DNA of 64,000 bases from Methylobacterium sp. 17Sr1-1 (lineage in GTDB: Bacteria > Pseudomonadota > Alphaproteobacteria > Rhizobiales > Beijerinckiaceae): assembly GCF_003173775.1 (NCBI RefSeq), contig NZ_CP029552.1, positions 3,582,001 to 3,646,000 on the forward strand, given 5' to 3'. Position 1 is the first letter of the stretch, and every line of letters begins with the position of its first letter. The position numbers were made by a program, and so were the translations under genes. Below are positions 47,755 to 56,187 of this stretch, piece after piece. The notes under the pieces are model-generated. The model was given only the letters and a program-made list of their open reading frames with translations. It searched no databases and was not told the DNA's origin.

Positions 47755-48651
47755 TCAGCGGGTATCCTCGCGCAGGAGCTCGGTGTTGATGGCGAAGGCC
47801 GCCATCGCGCCCTCGGCGGCGGCCACGATGGCGAGCTGGACCCGCCGCGAGGCGTCGCCGGCGACGTAGAGCCCCGGCACGTTCGTCTCCTCGTACTCGC
47901 CGGTGCGCACCGTGCCCTTGCGCGAGAGGTCGCAGCCGAGCCGCTCGACGAGCGGGGAGGGGATGCAGGGCCCGGTGACGAAGAACAGGGCGGCGCAGTC
48001 GAGCGCCGTGCCGTCGCGCAGGCGCACCCGGGCGAAGCGTCCGTCCTTGCCCTCGAGCCGGGCGACGGCGCGCTCCTCGATCCGGATGCCGTGGCGGGCG
48101 AGGCGGTCGCGCTCCGGGGCATCGAGGTCGCAGGGCCCGTCGGTGAACAGGGTCAGGTCCCGGCTCCAGGCGGTGAGTTCCAGCGCCAGCCCCTTGCCGG
48201 CGTCGCCCGGGCCGTAGACGGCGAGCGGCCGGTCGCGGTTCTCGTAGCCGTCGCAATAGGGGCAGTGATGGACGCCGTGGCCCCAGAACTCCGAAAAGCC
48301 CTCGACGGCCGGCAGGTCGGTGCGCAGGCCGGTGGCGAGGACCATCCGGCGGGCATCGGCCCGGCGCTGGTCGTCCATCACCACCCGGAAGCCGTCCGGA
48401 CGGCGCACCGCGTCGGCGACGCGCCCGTCCCAGATCTCGACCGTGTCGTAGGCGGCGAGTTCGCGCCGCCCCTCGTCGCGCAAGGCGCCGGGGGCGCGGC
48501 CGTCGCGGCCGAGGAAGCCGTGCATCCGCGGCGTCACGGCGTTGCGCGGGTGGCCGGCATCGATCAGCAGCACCCGGCGCCGGCAGCGGCCCAGGATGAG
48601 CGCCGCCGACAGGCCCGCCGGCCCGCCGCCCACGATGATGACGTCGTGCAT
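47755..48651 (-). CDS. thioredoxin reductase-like NAD(P)/FAD oxidoreductase
   Basis: A 298-residue flavoprotein. It has the FAD loop VGGGPAGLSAAL (7-18), redox Cys130 and Cys133 in HHCPYCDGYE and the NADPH-domain loop YGPGDAGKGLALEL. FAD contact VAGDASRRVQLAIVAAAEG closes the protein. The CPYC dithiol replaces the CATC of classical TrxB, as in many TrxB-like proteins of unknown partner. The ATG at 48651 sets the usual N-terminus. It could reduce a small thiol protein; the glutaredoxin gene upstream is a possible functional neighbour. Confidence 0.88.
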   Translation of the reverse strand: MHDVIIVGGGPAGLSAALILGRCRRRVLLIDAGHPRNAVTPRMHGFLGRDGRAPGALRDEGRRELAAYDTVEIWDGRVADAVRRPDGFRVVMDDQRRADARRMVLATGLRTDLPAVEGFSEFWGHGVHHCPYCDGYENRDRPLAVYGPGDAGKGLALELTAWSRDLTLFTDGPCDLDAPERDRLARHGIRIEERAVARLEGKDGRFARVRLRDGTALDCAALFFVTGPCIPSPLVERLGCDLSRKGTVRTGEYEETNVPGLYVAGDASRRVQLAIVAAAEGAMAAFAINTELLREDTR

Positions 48652-48720
48652 GTCGCTGTCCCGAGAGCCGTCCTCGGGAGTAGACGCGTCGGCGGCTGGC
48701 CGGGTTCGCCGCAACGCAAC

Positions 48721-48747
48721 GAAAAAGGGCGCTCGCGCGCCCCTTTC
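48721..48747 (-). terminator. intrinsic terminator behind glutaredoxin gene
   Basis: On the minus strand a GGGCGC / GCGCCC stem with a 4-base loop, flanked by AAAG / CTTT pairs, is followed by TTTTTC. It begins 24 bases after the grxD stop. Confidence 0.75.
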
Positions 48748-48770
48748 CGATCAGCGATGACGCCGCTGGA

Positions 48771-49109
48771 TCAGGCCGCGGCGGTGCTGGTGGCGATGCC
48801 CTTCTCGGTGAGCAGCTGCTGCAGCTCGCCGGACTGGAACATCTCGCGGGTGATGTCGCAGCCGCCGACGAACTCGCCCTTGACGTAGACCTGCGGGATG
48901 GTCGGCCACTGCGAGAAGGCCTTGATGCCCTCGCGGATCTCCATGTCCTCGAGCACGTTCACGCCCTTGAACGGCACCCCGAGGTAGTTGAGGATCTGGG
49001 CCACCTGGCCCGAGAAGCCGCACATCGGGAATTGCGGCGTGCCCTTCATGAACACCACCACGTCCTGGGACTTGATCTCGGTCTCGATGCGGCTGTTGAC
49101 GTCGGTCAT
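48771..49109 (-). CDS. grxD: monothiol glutaredoxin, Grx4 family
   Basis: A 112-residue CGFS-type glutaredoxin (Cys30 in PMCGFSGQ), with the glutathione-binding [23 protein letters not shown] glutaredoxins carry 2Fe-2S clusters and work with BolA proteins in iron-sulfur trafficking and iron sensing. A bolA gene lies just upstream on the same strand, but with a DUF29 gene in between. GGAAGG precedes the ATG. Confidence 0.95.
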   Translation of the reverse strand: MTDVNSRIETEIKSQDVVVFMKGTPQFPMCGFSGQVAQILNYLGVPFKGVNVLEDMEIREGIKAFSQWPTIPQVYVKGEFVGGCDITREMFQSGELQQLLTEKGIATSTAAA

Positions 49110-49136
49110 GGGCTCTACCTTCCGTGTATGCCGTAG

Positions 49137-49658
49137 CTAGTGATGGTCGCGCGGGTTTTGCAAGACCGCGGCGAGGCGTAGGAGCGCCCAGTCGAGGGTG
49201 AAGGTCTTTGCGACCAGTTCCTCGGGCGTGAACGGGTTACGATCGGGGAGGCCCGACACCAGCACGTCGCCGTGCAGTTCCAGGGCGGCTGCGGCATCCG
49301 CTACCGAGACTTGCCACAGGTCATCCCAATCGACCCGTTGGCGCATCGACGGAGCATAGCGTCGCCGGGCCGTCGCGTGGAACGCGATGATCTCGACCCG
49401 CCAGGAACGTGTCGATTGGGCGCTGGGAGCGGACAAGTACTTGAGGACGTGGATCAGCATGACCCGAAGGGCGCTTTCGAAGGCCTTGATCTGCGAAAGA
49501 CCCACAGCCTCCACCTCCTCGGCGATGTTTTCCCAATCGAGGACGTTCGAGAGCTCGGGTCGCGCCGCCAGAGCGCGCAGCGCCGCCGCCTGCTGCTCCG
49601 CCCAGGCGACGACGTCTTCGTCGTAGAGGCTCGGCTGATCCGTGCGGATCTCGTCCAT
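49137..49658 (-). CDS. DUF29 domain-containing protein
   Basis: A 173-residue protein of the DUF29 family: SLYDEDVVAWAEQQAAALRA, the central DWENIAEEVEAVGLSQIKAF and the helical HVLKYLSAPSAQSTRSWRVE. The family is common in cyanobacteria and alphaproteobacteria, sometimes in many copies, with no known function. It sits between bolA (22 bases) and grxD (27 bases), two genes often directly adjacent, so it looks inserted into that unit yet kept in operon spacing. Confidence 0.88.
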   Translation of the reverse strand: MDEIRTDQPSLYDEDVVAWAEQQAAALRALAARPELSNVLDWENIAEEVEAVGLSQIKAFESALRVMLIHVLKYLSAPSAQSTRSWRVEIIAFHATARRRYAPSMRQRVDWDDLWQVSVADAAAALELHGDVLVSGLPDRNPFTPEELVAKTFTLDWALLRLAAVLQNPRDHH

Positions 49659-49680
49659 GCGGCGGCCCTCGGGGTGTGGT

Positions 49681-49917
49681 TCAATCCTGCGGCACGCCCG
49701 TGGTCAGGGCAAGGGCGTGCAGCACGCCGCCCATGCGCCCCTGGAGCGCGCCGTAGACCATCTGGTGCTGCTGCACCCGCGACTTGCCCTTGAACGCCGC
49801 CGACACGACGGTGGCGGCGTAGTGGTCGCCGTCGCCGGCGAGGTCGCGGATCTCGATCGTGGCGTCGGGGAGGGCCTCCCGGATCATCGCCTCGATCTCG
49901 CGGGCATCCATCGGCAT
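49681..49917 (-). CDS. BolA family protein
   Basis: A 78-residue BolA/IbaG-type protein (DAREIEAMIREALPDATIEI, DGDHYAATVVSAAFKGKSRV, QQHQMVYGALQGRM). The conserved His in QQHQMVY is a cluster ligand in BolA-Grx complexes. It lies 15 bases after purL and ahead of DUF29 and the CGFS glutaredoxin, its likely partner. Confidence 0.92.
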   Translation of the reverse strand: MPMDAREIEAMIREALPDATIEIRDLAGDGDHYAATVVSAAFKGKSRVQQHQMVYGALQGRMGGVLHALALTTGVPQD

Positions 49918-49932
49918 CGGGTCGTCTCCTGT

Positions 49933-52155
49933 TCAGGCCGCGTCGGCGGTCGGGCCCGCCATATAGGTCGGCAGCCAGCCCTCATGCGCCTTGCGCAAGG
50001 TCTCGAGGTCGACGATCTCGTCGCCCGGCAGGGTCAGCGAATCGGCGCCGGTGACGCCGATCACCGCCGCGTCGATGCCCTGCGCGCTCGCGCTGTAGAG
50101 CAGGTCGGCGACCGCGTCGGGCTCCACCGCCAGGAGATAGCGGCCCTGGTCCTCGCCGAACAGGTAGGCGTGGCAGGCGACCGGCAGCGGGCATTCGGGC
50201 AGCACCGCGCCGATGTTGCCGGCGAGCGCCATCTCGGCCACCGCGACGGCGAGGCCCCCGTCCGAGAGGTCGTGGACGGTGTCGACGATCCCGGAGGTGA
50301 TCAGCCCGCGCACGAAGTCGCCGTTGCGCTTCTCGGCGGCGAGGTCGACCGGGGGCGGCGCCCCCTCCTCGCGGCCGCAGACCGTGGCGAGGTAGGCGGA
50401 CTGCCCGAGCCAGCCCTTGGTCGCGCCGATCAGCACCAGGGCGTCGCCGTCGCGCTTGAACGCGATGGTGGCGATCCGGTTCACGTCGTCGACCACGCCG
50501 ACGCCGCCGATCGTCGGGGTCGGCAGGATGCCGACGCCCTCGGTCTCGTTGTAGAGCGAGACGTTGCCGGACACGACCGGGAAGTCGAGGGCGCGGCAGG
50601 CCTCGCCGATGCCCTGGATGCAGCCGACGAACTGGCCCATCACCTCCGGCTTCTCCGGGTTGCCGAAGTTGAGGTTGTCGGTGATGGCGAGCGGGCGGCC
50701 GCCGACCGCCGTGATGTTGCGCCAGGCCTCGGCCACCGCCTGCTTGCCGCCCTCGACCGGGTCGGCCTCGCAGTAGCGCGGCGTCACGTCGGTGGTGATG
50801 GCCAGCCCCTTCGGCCCGTCCTCGACCCGCACCACCGCGGCGTCGCCGCCGGGCTTCTGGACGGTGTTGCCGAGGATGAAGTGGTCGTACTGCTCGTAGA
50901 CCCAGCGCTTCGAGCACAGGTCCGGCGAGCCGACGAGCTTGGCGAGCGCATCGACGTTGCGCATCGGCGCCGCGACGTCCTCCGCCTTGACCTCCGGCTG
51001 GTAGGCGTTCTGGCGGTGCGGCCGGTCGTAGAGCGGCGCCTCGTCGCCGAGCTCCTTGATCGGCAGGTCGGCGACCGTCTCGCCGCCGTGCTTGATGACG
51101 AAGCGGAGCGTGTCGGTGGTGTGGCCGATGATCGCGAAGTCGAGACCCCACTTCACGAAGATGGCCTGCGCCTCCGCCTCCATGCCGGGCTTGAGCACCA
51201 TGAGCATGCGCTCCTGGCTCTCCGACAGCATCATCTCGTAGGCCGTCATGCCGGGCTCGCGGGTCGGCACCGCGTCGAGGTTCAATTCAACCCCGAGATT
51301 GCCCTTGGCGCCCATCTCGACCGCCGAGCAGGTGAGACCCGCCGCGCCCATGTCCTGGATCGCGATCACGGCGCCGGACTGCATCAGCTCCAGGCAGGCC
51401 TCGAGCAGCAGCTTCTCCGCGAAGGGATCGCCGACCTGCACGGTCGGACGCTTCTCCTCCGACGAGGCGTCGAAGGCCGCCGACGCCATGGTGGCGCCGT
51501 GGATGCCGTCGCGGCCGGTCTTCGAGCCGAGATAGACGATCGGATTCCCGACGCCCGTGGCGGCCGCGTAGAAGATCGCATCGGTCCTGGCCAAGCCGAC
51601 CGCCATGGCGTTGACCAGGATGTTGCCGTCGTAGCGCGTGTGGAACCCGACCGCGCCGCCGACCGTCGGAACGCCGAACGAGTTGCCGTAGCCGCCGATG
51701 CCCGCGACCACCCCCGAGACGAGGTGGGGCGTGCGCGGATGGTCCGGAGAGCCGAAGCGGAGCGCATTCAGGGCCGCGATCGGCCGCGCGCCCATGGTGA
51801 AGACGTCGCGCAGGATGCCGCCGACCCCGGTGCCCGCGCCCTGGTAGGGCTCGATGAAGCTCGGGTGGTTGTGGCTCTCCATCTTGAACACGCAGGCGAG
51901 CCCGTCGCCGATGTCGATGACGCCGGCATTCTCGCCCGGGCCCTGGATCACCCACAGCGCCTTGGTCGGCAGCGTCTTCAGGTGGAGGCGCGAGGACTTG
52001 TACGAGCAGTGCTCGTTCCACATCGCCGAGACGATGCCGAGCTCGGTGATGGTCGGCTCGCGCCCGATCAGCCCGACGAAGCGCTGGTACTCGTCCTCGG
52101 TCAGGCCGTGCTGGCGCACGAGCTCGGGCGTGATGGAGACGTCGTTGCGGATCAT
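49933..52155 (-). CDS. purL: phosphoribosylformylglycinamidine synthase subunit PurL
   Basis: A 740-residue ATP-dependent synthase of the small-PurL type. It uses ammonia from PurQ to make formylglycinamidine ribonucleotide in purine synthesis. The N-terminal [23 protein letters not shown] motif (here [20 protein letters not shown]), the ATP-site [20 protein letters not shown] and two AIRS-like repeats are visible. ATG at 52155. purQ and purS are not in the window. The bolA-DUF29-grxD genes follow closely. Confidence 0.96.
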   Translation of the reverse strand: MIRNDVSITPELVRQHGLTEDEYQRFVGLIGREPTITELGIVSAMWNEHCSYKSSRLHLKTLPTKALWVIQGPGENAGVIDIGDGLACVFKMESHNHPSFIEPYQGAGTGVGGILRDVFTMGARPIAALNALRFGSPDHPRTPHLVSGVVAGIGGYGNSFGVPTVGGAVGFHTRYDGNILVNAMAVGLARTDAIFYAAATGVGNPIVYLGSKTGRDGIHGATMASAAFDASSEEKRPTVQVGDPFAEKLLLEACLELMQSGAVIAIQDMGAAGLTCSAVEMGAKGNLGVELNLDAVPTREPGMTAYEMMLSESQERMLMVLKPGMEAEAQAIFVKWGLDFAIIGHTTDTLRFVIKHGGETVADLPIKELGDEAPLYDRPHRQNAYQPEVKAEDVAAPMRNVDALAKLVGSPDLCSKRWVYEQYDHFILGNTVQKPGGDAAVVRVEDGPKGLAITTDVTPRYCEADPVEGGKQAVAEAWRNITAVGGRPLAITDNLNFGNPEKPEVMGQFVGCIQGIGEACRALDFPVVSGNVSLYNETEGVGILPTPTIGGVGVVDDVNRIATIAFKRDGDALVLIGATKGWLGQSAYLATVCGREEGAPPPVDLAAEKRNGDFVRGLITSGIVDTVHDLSDGGLAVAVAEMALAGNIGAVLPECPLPVACHAYLFGEDQGRYLLAVEPDAVADLLYSASAQGIDAAVIGVTGADSLTLPGDEIVDLETLRKAHEGWLPTYMAGPTADAA

Positions 52156-52251
52156 GCGGCATCCTCTCGCCGGTCGGGCGGCCCTGCTGCCCGTGCGCTT
52201 ACTGCCTGATGGGACCGGAAGGCAACTCGCGAGCCGCGCCCGACGGTATCG

Positions 52252-53391
52252 TCAGGCGGTCTGCACCGCCGCGGCCGCGTGCCGGCGCCGGCTGCGGCGC
52301 CGGCCGAGATAGAGCAGCAGCCCCGTCACCCCGAAGAGCGGCATGGCGAGCGCCGCCAGCATGAAGGCGATCCAGCCGACGGGCCCGAAGAACCGCCCCT
52401 CGTGCAGGGCGAGCATGCTGCCGGTGAGCCGGGCGCCCAGCGGCCGCTCGGCGTAGAGGTCGCGGGATTCGAGGGTGCCGTCGGGCCGGAAGCGCCACTC
52501 GTCGCGGGCCTGGGGGTGAGCGGCGTCCGGCGCCACCGCGCGGATGCGGATCGTCTCGCCCTCGCGGGCGGGCGCCAAGGAGGCGGTGGCGTAGCGGCCT
52601 TTCGTGGCCGCCGTGAAGGCCGCGAAGGCGGGATCGAGGGGGCCGGGCGCACCGTCCCGCTTTCCCATGCCCTTATTGTCCATGCCCCGGGCGGGGGCTG
52701 CCGCGGCGGCCGGGCGGCCGGTGAGGAGCATCGTCACCCCGTCGCGGTACCAGCCGTAGGACCACCACAGGCCGGTCAGCGCCATGACGAGGTAGAGCAC
52801 CAGCATCCAGGTGCCGACGACCGCGTGCAGCGACCAGTACAGCGCCCGGCCGCGGCGGGCGAGCGCCGGCTTCAGCCAGATCCGCCAGTCGCGGCGGCCC
52901 TTCGGCCAGCGCAGGTACAGGCCCGACAGCGCGAGATAGATCATCGCCAGGGCCGCGGCGCCGGTGAGGGTGCGGCCCCAGCCGTCGCCGTTGCCGGGCA
53001 GCAGCAGCCAGCGATGCAGCCGCCGCACGGTGCCGAAGACCTCCTCGCCCCGGGCCGGTCCGAGGATTCGGCCGTCGTAAGGGTCGACATGGGTCTCGGT
53101 GCCGCGGCCGGGCCCGTCGGCGAGCCGCACCCGCGCCGCACCGTCCGGCGCGCCGCTTAAGGTCATCAGCGTGACGCGGCGGCCCGGCGCCTCCTCCTTG
53201 AGGCGGGCGACCAGGGCGTCCGGCGTCAGGCGCGGGCCCTCCCGCACCGGCACGGTGACGATGCCGGGACTCATCAGGCCCGTGACCTCGTCCTCGACGC
53301 TGAGGATGCCCCCGGTCACCCCGACCAGCATCAGCACGAGGCCGGCGGTCAGGCCGAGGAACCAGTGGAGCTGGAACAGGACGGGTCTCAC
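52252..53391 (-). CDS. PepSY-associated membrane protein
   Basis: A 379-residue PepSY-TM protein. The N-terminal QLHWFLGLTAGLVLMLVGVTG is a membrane helix with a conserved His. PepSY-like periplasmic parts follow (DALVARLKEEAPGRRVTLM, HVDPYDGRILG), then a core with HRWLLLP, a central WSLHAVVGTWMLVLYLVMAL and a final helix near 355-372. Such proteins often act beside siderophore receptors as ferric reductases, but none is seen here. The start is GTG at 53391, overlapping the stop of a possible 20-codon leader by GTGA. Confidence 0.9.
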   Translation of the reverse strand: MRPVLFQLHWFLGLTAGLVLMLVGVTGGILSVEDEVTGLMSPGIVTVPVREGPRLTPDALVARLKEEAPGRRVTLMTLSGAPDGAARVRLADGPGRGTETHVDPYDGRILGPARGEEVFGTVRRLHRWLLLPGNGDGWGRTLTGAAALAMIYLALSGLYLRWPKGRRDWRIWLKPALARRGRALYWSLHAVVGTWMLVLYLVMALTGLWWSYGWYRDGVTMLLTGRPAAAAAPARGMDNKGMGKRDGAPGPLDPAFAAFTAATKGRYATASLAPAREGETIRIRAVAPDAAHPQARDEWRFRPDGTLESRDLYAERPLGARLTGSMLALHEGRFFGPVGWIAFMLAALAMPLFGVTGLLLYLGRRRSRRRHAAAAVQTA

Positions 53392-53450
53392 CGGCGGGCC
53401 CCCGGGACGGCCGGGGTCGCGGGTGCGGAGCCTGCCTCGGGCTGGATCAT
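53388..53450 (-). CDS. possible 20-aa leader peptide of PepSY gene
   Basis: ATG at 53450 opens MIQPEAGSAPATPAVPGARR, whose TGA overlaps the GTG start of the PepSY membrane gene. Ribosomes ending here could restart on that GTG, which itself has no clear ribosome-binding site. The peptide has no known motif. Confidence 0.3.
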   Translation of the reverse strand: MIQPEAGSAPATPAVPGARR

Positions 53451-53539
53451 GGTGCGTATTCCCGCGTCGCGCGTCAGGGCGATCGATCGCTGCCGCAAGA
53501 TCGCCCGCCGATATCCCTCGTCGCGGTGACGCTTATGCC

Positions 53540-53660
53540 CCGGGCGAAGCGGGTGTCAATGATTTCGATTTGGGTCAGGTATGGGATATTTATTATAATG
53601 ATTCCAAAATGAGCCCGAATGCCAGTCGAACTACAAAATATATTTTGGATATGGGCGCAT
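53540..53660. promoter_or_regulatory. AT-rich upstream region with palindrome
   Basis: This stretch is far more AT-rich than the rest of the window. It holds a perfect 14-bp palindrome (CAAAATATATTTTG, 53634-53647), a CCAAAAT / ATTTTGG inverted pair and several TATAAT-like words (for example near 53595). It lies 150-260 bases before the binding-protein gene. The remaining bases between the PepSY start and that gene (53392-53801) hold only the possible leader. Confidence 0.45.
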
Positions 53661-53801
53661 CTCACATGTAAGGCGCCAACAACGGCGAATGGGCGCAGTT
53701 TCGGCTTGACGAGTCTCTCTCCCGCGCCGGACTCTCGTCCTCGGCAACGCGAAGCCGGCCCTGGCGGGCTCGAGACGATCGCGGCCGAGAGGAGAGGAAG
53801 T

Positions 53802-55091
53802 ATGACGCCCATCCGCGAGGCGCTGCGTGGCGCCGTTGTCGCAATGTCCCTGTGCGGCCCGTTTGCGATCCCAGTGGTCGGCGCCGCCGCCGCGACCCTG
53901 GCGCTCGCCGGCCCGGCCCTCGCGCAGGAAAGCGTAAAAATCGCCTTCATCGATCCGCTCTCGGGCGGCGGCGCGCCGACCGGCGAGGCGGGCCTGCGCC
54001 ACTTCCAGTACATGGCCGAGATCCTGAACGCCCGCCAGAAGCAGTTCCGCTTCGAGGTGTTGGCCTACGACAACAAGGTCAACCCGCAGGAAACCTTGAT
54101 CGCCGCCCAGAAGGGCATCGATGCCGGTGCCCGGGTGCTGGTGCAGGGCAACGGCTCCTCGGCCGCGGCCGCGCTCACCGACTTCGTCGCCAAGCACAAC
54201 GAGCGCAACCCGAACCGCCAGGTCATCTACATCAACTACTCCGCCGTCGATCCGTCGCTGACCAACGAGAAGTGCAACTACTGGCACTTCCGCTTCGACG
54301 CCAACTCGGACATCAAGATGGAGGCGCTGACGAACTTCATGAAGACGCGGCCGGAGATCAGACGAGTCTATCTCATCAACCAGGATTACTCGTTCGGGCA
54401 GTCGGTCCGGTCCCAAGCCCGCGCCATGCTGAAGGCCAAGCGGCCCGACATCGAGATCGTCGGCGACGAGGTGACGCCGCTGCAGAAGGTCAACGACTTC
54501 GCGCCCTACGTCACCAAGATCCGCGCCTCGGGGGCGGATGCGGTCATCACCGGCAACTGGGCCCAGGACATCAACCTGCTGCTCAAGGCCGCCGCCGAGG
54601 CCGGGCTCCAGGCCAGCTTCTACACCTATTATGCCGGCGGCACCGGCGGACCCTCGGTGGTGCGCCAGACCGGGCTCGCCCACCGGGTGTTCGAGGTCTC
54701 GCAGGGCGCCGCCAACGAGGGCGATGCCGCCGCGCAGGACTTCGAGACCGCGTTCCGGGCCCGCACCGGCATCGGCTCGACCTATCCGCGCGCCTTCAAC
54801 GCGATGAACGCGCTCCTGACCGCGATGCAGGAGGCCGGCTCGTCCGAGGCGCGCAAGGTGGCGCCGAAGCTCGAGCAAGCTCGCCTCAAGCCGCATGTCG
54901 GCAGCGAGGGGTATGTGCGCCCAGACGACCACCAGTATTTCCAGACGATGTTCGTCCACTCCTTCGGCCCGATGGAGCCCGGCATGCGCTTCGACGAGGA
55001 GGGCACCGGCTGGGGCTGGAAGATGGTCGGCCGGGTCGAGACCAAGGACACGCTGGTGCCGACCACCTGCCGGATGGACCGGCCGAGCTGA
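53802..55091 (+). CDS. ABC transporter substrate-binding protein, branched-chain amino acid type
   Basis: A 429-residue periplasmic binding protein (LivJ-like, Peripla_BP_6). The signal peptide covers 1-41 (cleavage after ALA). The mature part begins QESVKIAFIDPLSGGGAPTG and has EVLAYDNKVNPQETLIAAQK and VYLINQDYSFGQSV. The ligand may be an amino acid, amide, urea or an aromatic acid. The ATG at 53802 has GAGGAGAGGAAG upstream. No permease or ATPase genes are adjacent, so it is an orphan. Confidence 0.92.
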   Translation: MTPIREALRGAVVAMSLCGPFAIPVVGAAAATLALAGPALAQESVKIAFIDPLSGGGAPTGEAGLRHFQYMAEILNARQKQFRFEVLAYDNKVNPQETLIAAQKGIDAGARVLVQGNGSSAAAALTDFVAKHNERNPNRQVIYINYSAVDPSLTNEKCNYWHFRFDANSDIKMEALTNFMKTRPEIRRVYLINQDYSFGQSVRSQARAMLKAKRPDIEIVGDEVTPLQKVNDFAPYVTKIRASGADAVITGNWAQDINLLLKAAAEAGLQASFYTYYAGGTGGPSVVRQTGLAHRVFEVSQGAANEGDAAAQDFETAFRARTGIGSTYPRAFNAMNALLTAMQEAGSSEARKVAPKLEQARLKPHVGSEGYVRPDDHQYFQTMFVHSFGPMEPGMRFDEEGTGWGWKMVGRVETKDTLVPTTCRMDRPS

Positions 55092-55131
55092 CAACATACC
55101 TCATTCACCCGACAGTTCTGACAGCCTCCGC

Positions 55132-55167
55132 GTCATTCCGGGGCCGCGTAGCGGAGCCCGGAATGAC
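55132..55167. repeat. REP-like palindrome behind binding-protein gene
   Basis: GTCATTCCGG and its complement with the CCGCGTAGCGG centre: one more copy of the main REP family, 40 bases past the stop, where it could also end the transcript. Confidence 0.75.
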
Positions 55168-55233
55168 CCGGAGGTTGTCAGATCGTTGGGAGACAATCGG
55201 ACAGGGGCCTGACGCTCGAGCGGATGAACGCTC

Positions 55234-55731
55234 CTACGGAGCCCCGTCCGCCTCGGTCAGCGCATCGAGGAAGGCGTCGAGCATGGCGGCCGCGAAGGCC
55301 TCCATGTTGGCGGCCCGGTCGCCATGGCCGGTCTCGCGGGTCAGGCGGCGGGTGACGGGGCCGGCGACGGCAAGGCAGGTATGGCCGGCGGCATCGCCGT
55401 AGCGGTTGCCGCCCGGCCCCGCGGCGCCGGTCTCGCACAGGCCCCAGACCGCGCCGTGGCGCTCGCGCACGAGAGCGGCCACGCGCTCGGCATAGGGCTC
55501 GCTGGCGCTGCGCAGGCCCGCCATCCCGGCCTCGTCGAGCCCGATCAGGGCGCGGCGCGCCTGGGCGGTGTAGACCACCGCGCCGCCGAGATAGTAGGCG
55601 GAGGCGCCCGGCACGGCCAGAAGGGTCGCGGAAACGAGGCCGCCGGCGGAGGATTCGGCCACCGCGACGGTCTCCCGCCGGGCCGTCAGCCGGGCGGCGA
55701 CGAGCCCGGCCCTCTCCATCAATTCGCGCAA
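55234..55731 (-). CDS. CinA family protein (nicotinamide-nucleotide amidase domain)
   Basis: A 165-residue stand-alone CinA C-terminal domain (PncC). It has VAVAESSAGGLVSATLL with the catalytic-type Ser-Ser region, GAVVYTAQARRAL and CETGAAGPGGNRYGD. PncC deamidates NMN to nicotinate mononucleotide in pyridine nucleotide recycling. The start is TTG at 55731, justified by GGAGGA six bases upstream; the ATG at 55719 is too far from it. No N-terminal CinA domain is fused. Confidence 0.88.
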   Translation of the reverse strand: MRELMERAGLVAARLTARRETVAVAESSAGGLVSATLLAVPGASAYYLGGAVVYTAQARRALIGLDEAGMAGLRSASEPYAERVAALVRERHGAVWGLCETGAAGPGGNRYGDAAGHTCLAVAGPVTRRLTRETGHGDRAANMEAFAAAMLDAFLDALTEADGAP

Positions 55732-55774
55732 GCGGCGTCCTCCTGCTGGAGGGACAAACCTAGCCGGTCGGGTC

Positions 55775-55918
55775 CTACTCCGCCAGCGCGCCCTCGTCGT
55801 CGGCGCCGGTCGGCGCCAGCCGCACCCAGGCGTCGAGGGCCCGGCCGATGCCGAGGCCGACGAGGCCGCAGAAGCTCAGCGACAGGCCGATATGGAGGAA
55901 AAGGGACGCATCAGACAT
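55775..55918 (-). CDS. small membrane protein (47 aa)
   Basis: From the ATG at 55918: MSDASLFLHIGLSLSFCGLV, continuing to a single hydrophobic helix (about 6-27), then a short tail with DDEG. One membrane segment is clear. The ribosome-binding site is weak and I know no family. It lies upstream of the CinA gene on the same strand. Confidence 0.45.
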   Translation of the reverse strand: MSDASLFLHIGLSLSFCGLVGLGIGRALDAWVRLAPTGADDEGALAE

Positions 55919-55983
55919 TGGACTCACCCGACTTGAAGGATCAGAGGTGAACCGCGAGAGGCTAGGCCTCCCGTGGTCCCGGT

Positions 55984-56187
55984 TCATGGGCTCCCTGTGG
56001 CTTGGGGCGGTGCCGGGGGGCACCACCTTCGAGGGCCGGCAGCGCCGGTTTTGAGGGATGCGGGCATCCCGGTCAGGAGAGGTGTCGCACCGCCTTTGGG
56101 CGGAACGATGGTCCTGATGTGGCGCCAGGCTAGTCCGGGCCGGACCCGATCGGCGGTGTGCTCCCGCACCTTGACCGTCCGGGCCAT
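55984..56187 (-). CDS. hypothetical protein (67 aa), coupled to flavoprotein gene
   Basis: Its ATG shares a base with the stop of the upstream flavoprotein gene (TGATG at 56185-56189), and GGAGGG precedes it, so coupled translation is plausible. The product is short and basic (MARTVKVREHTADRVRPGLA, then WRHIRTIVPPKGGATPLLTG) and matches no family I know. Confidence 0.4.
   Translation of the reverse strand: MARTVKVREHTADRVRPGLAWRHIRTIVPPKGGATPLLTGMPASLKTGAAGPRRWCPPAPPQATGSP

Noticed and set aside
49642..52209. 855-codon plus-strand frame antisense to purL
   Set aside because: Shadow; no family features, while purL is complete.
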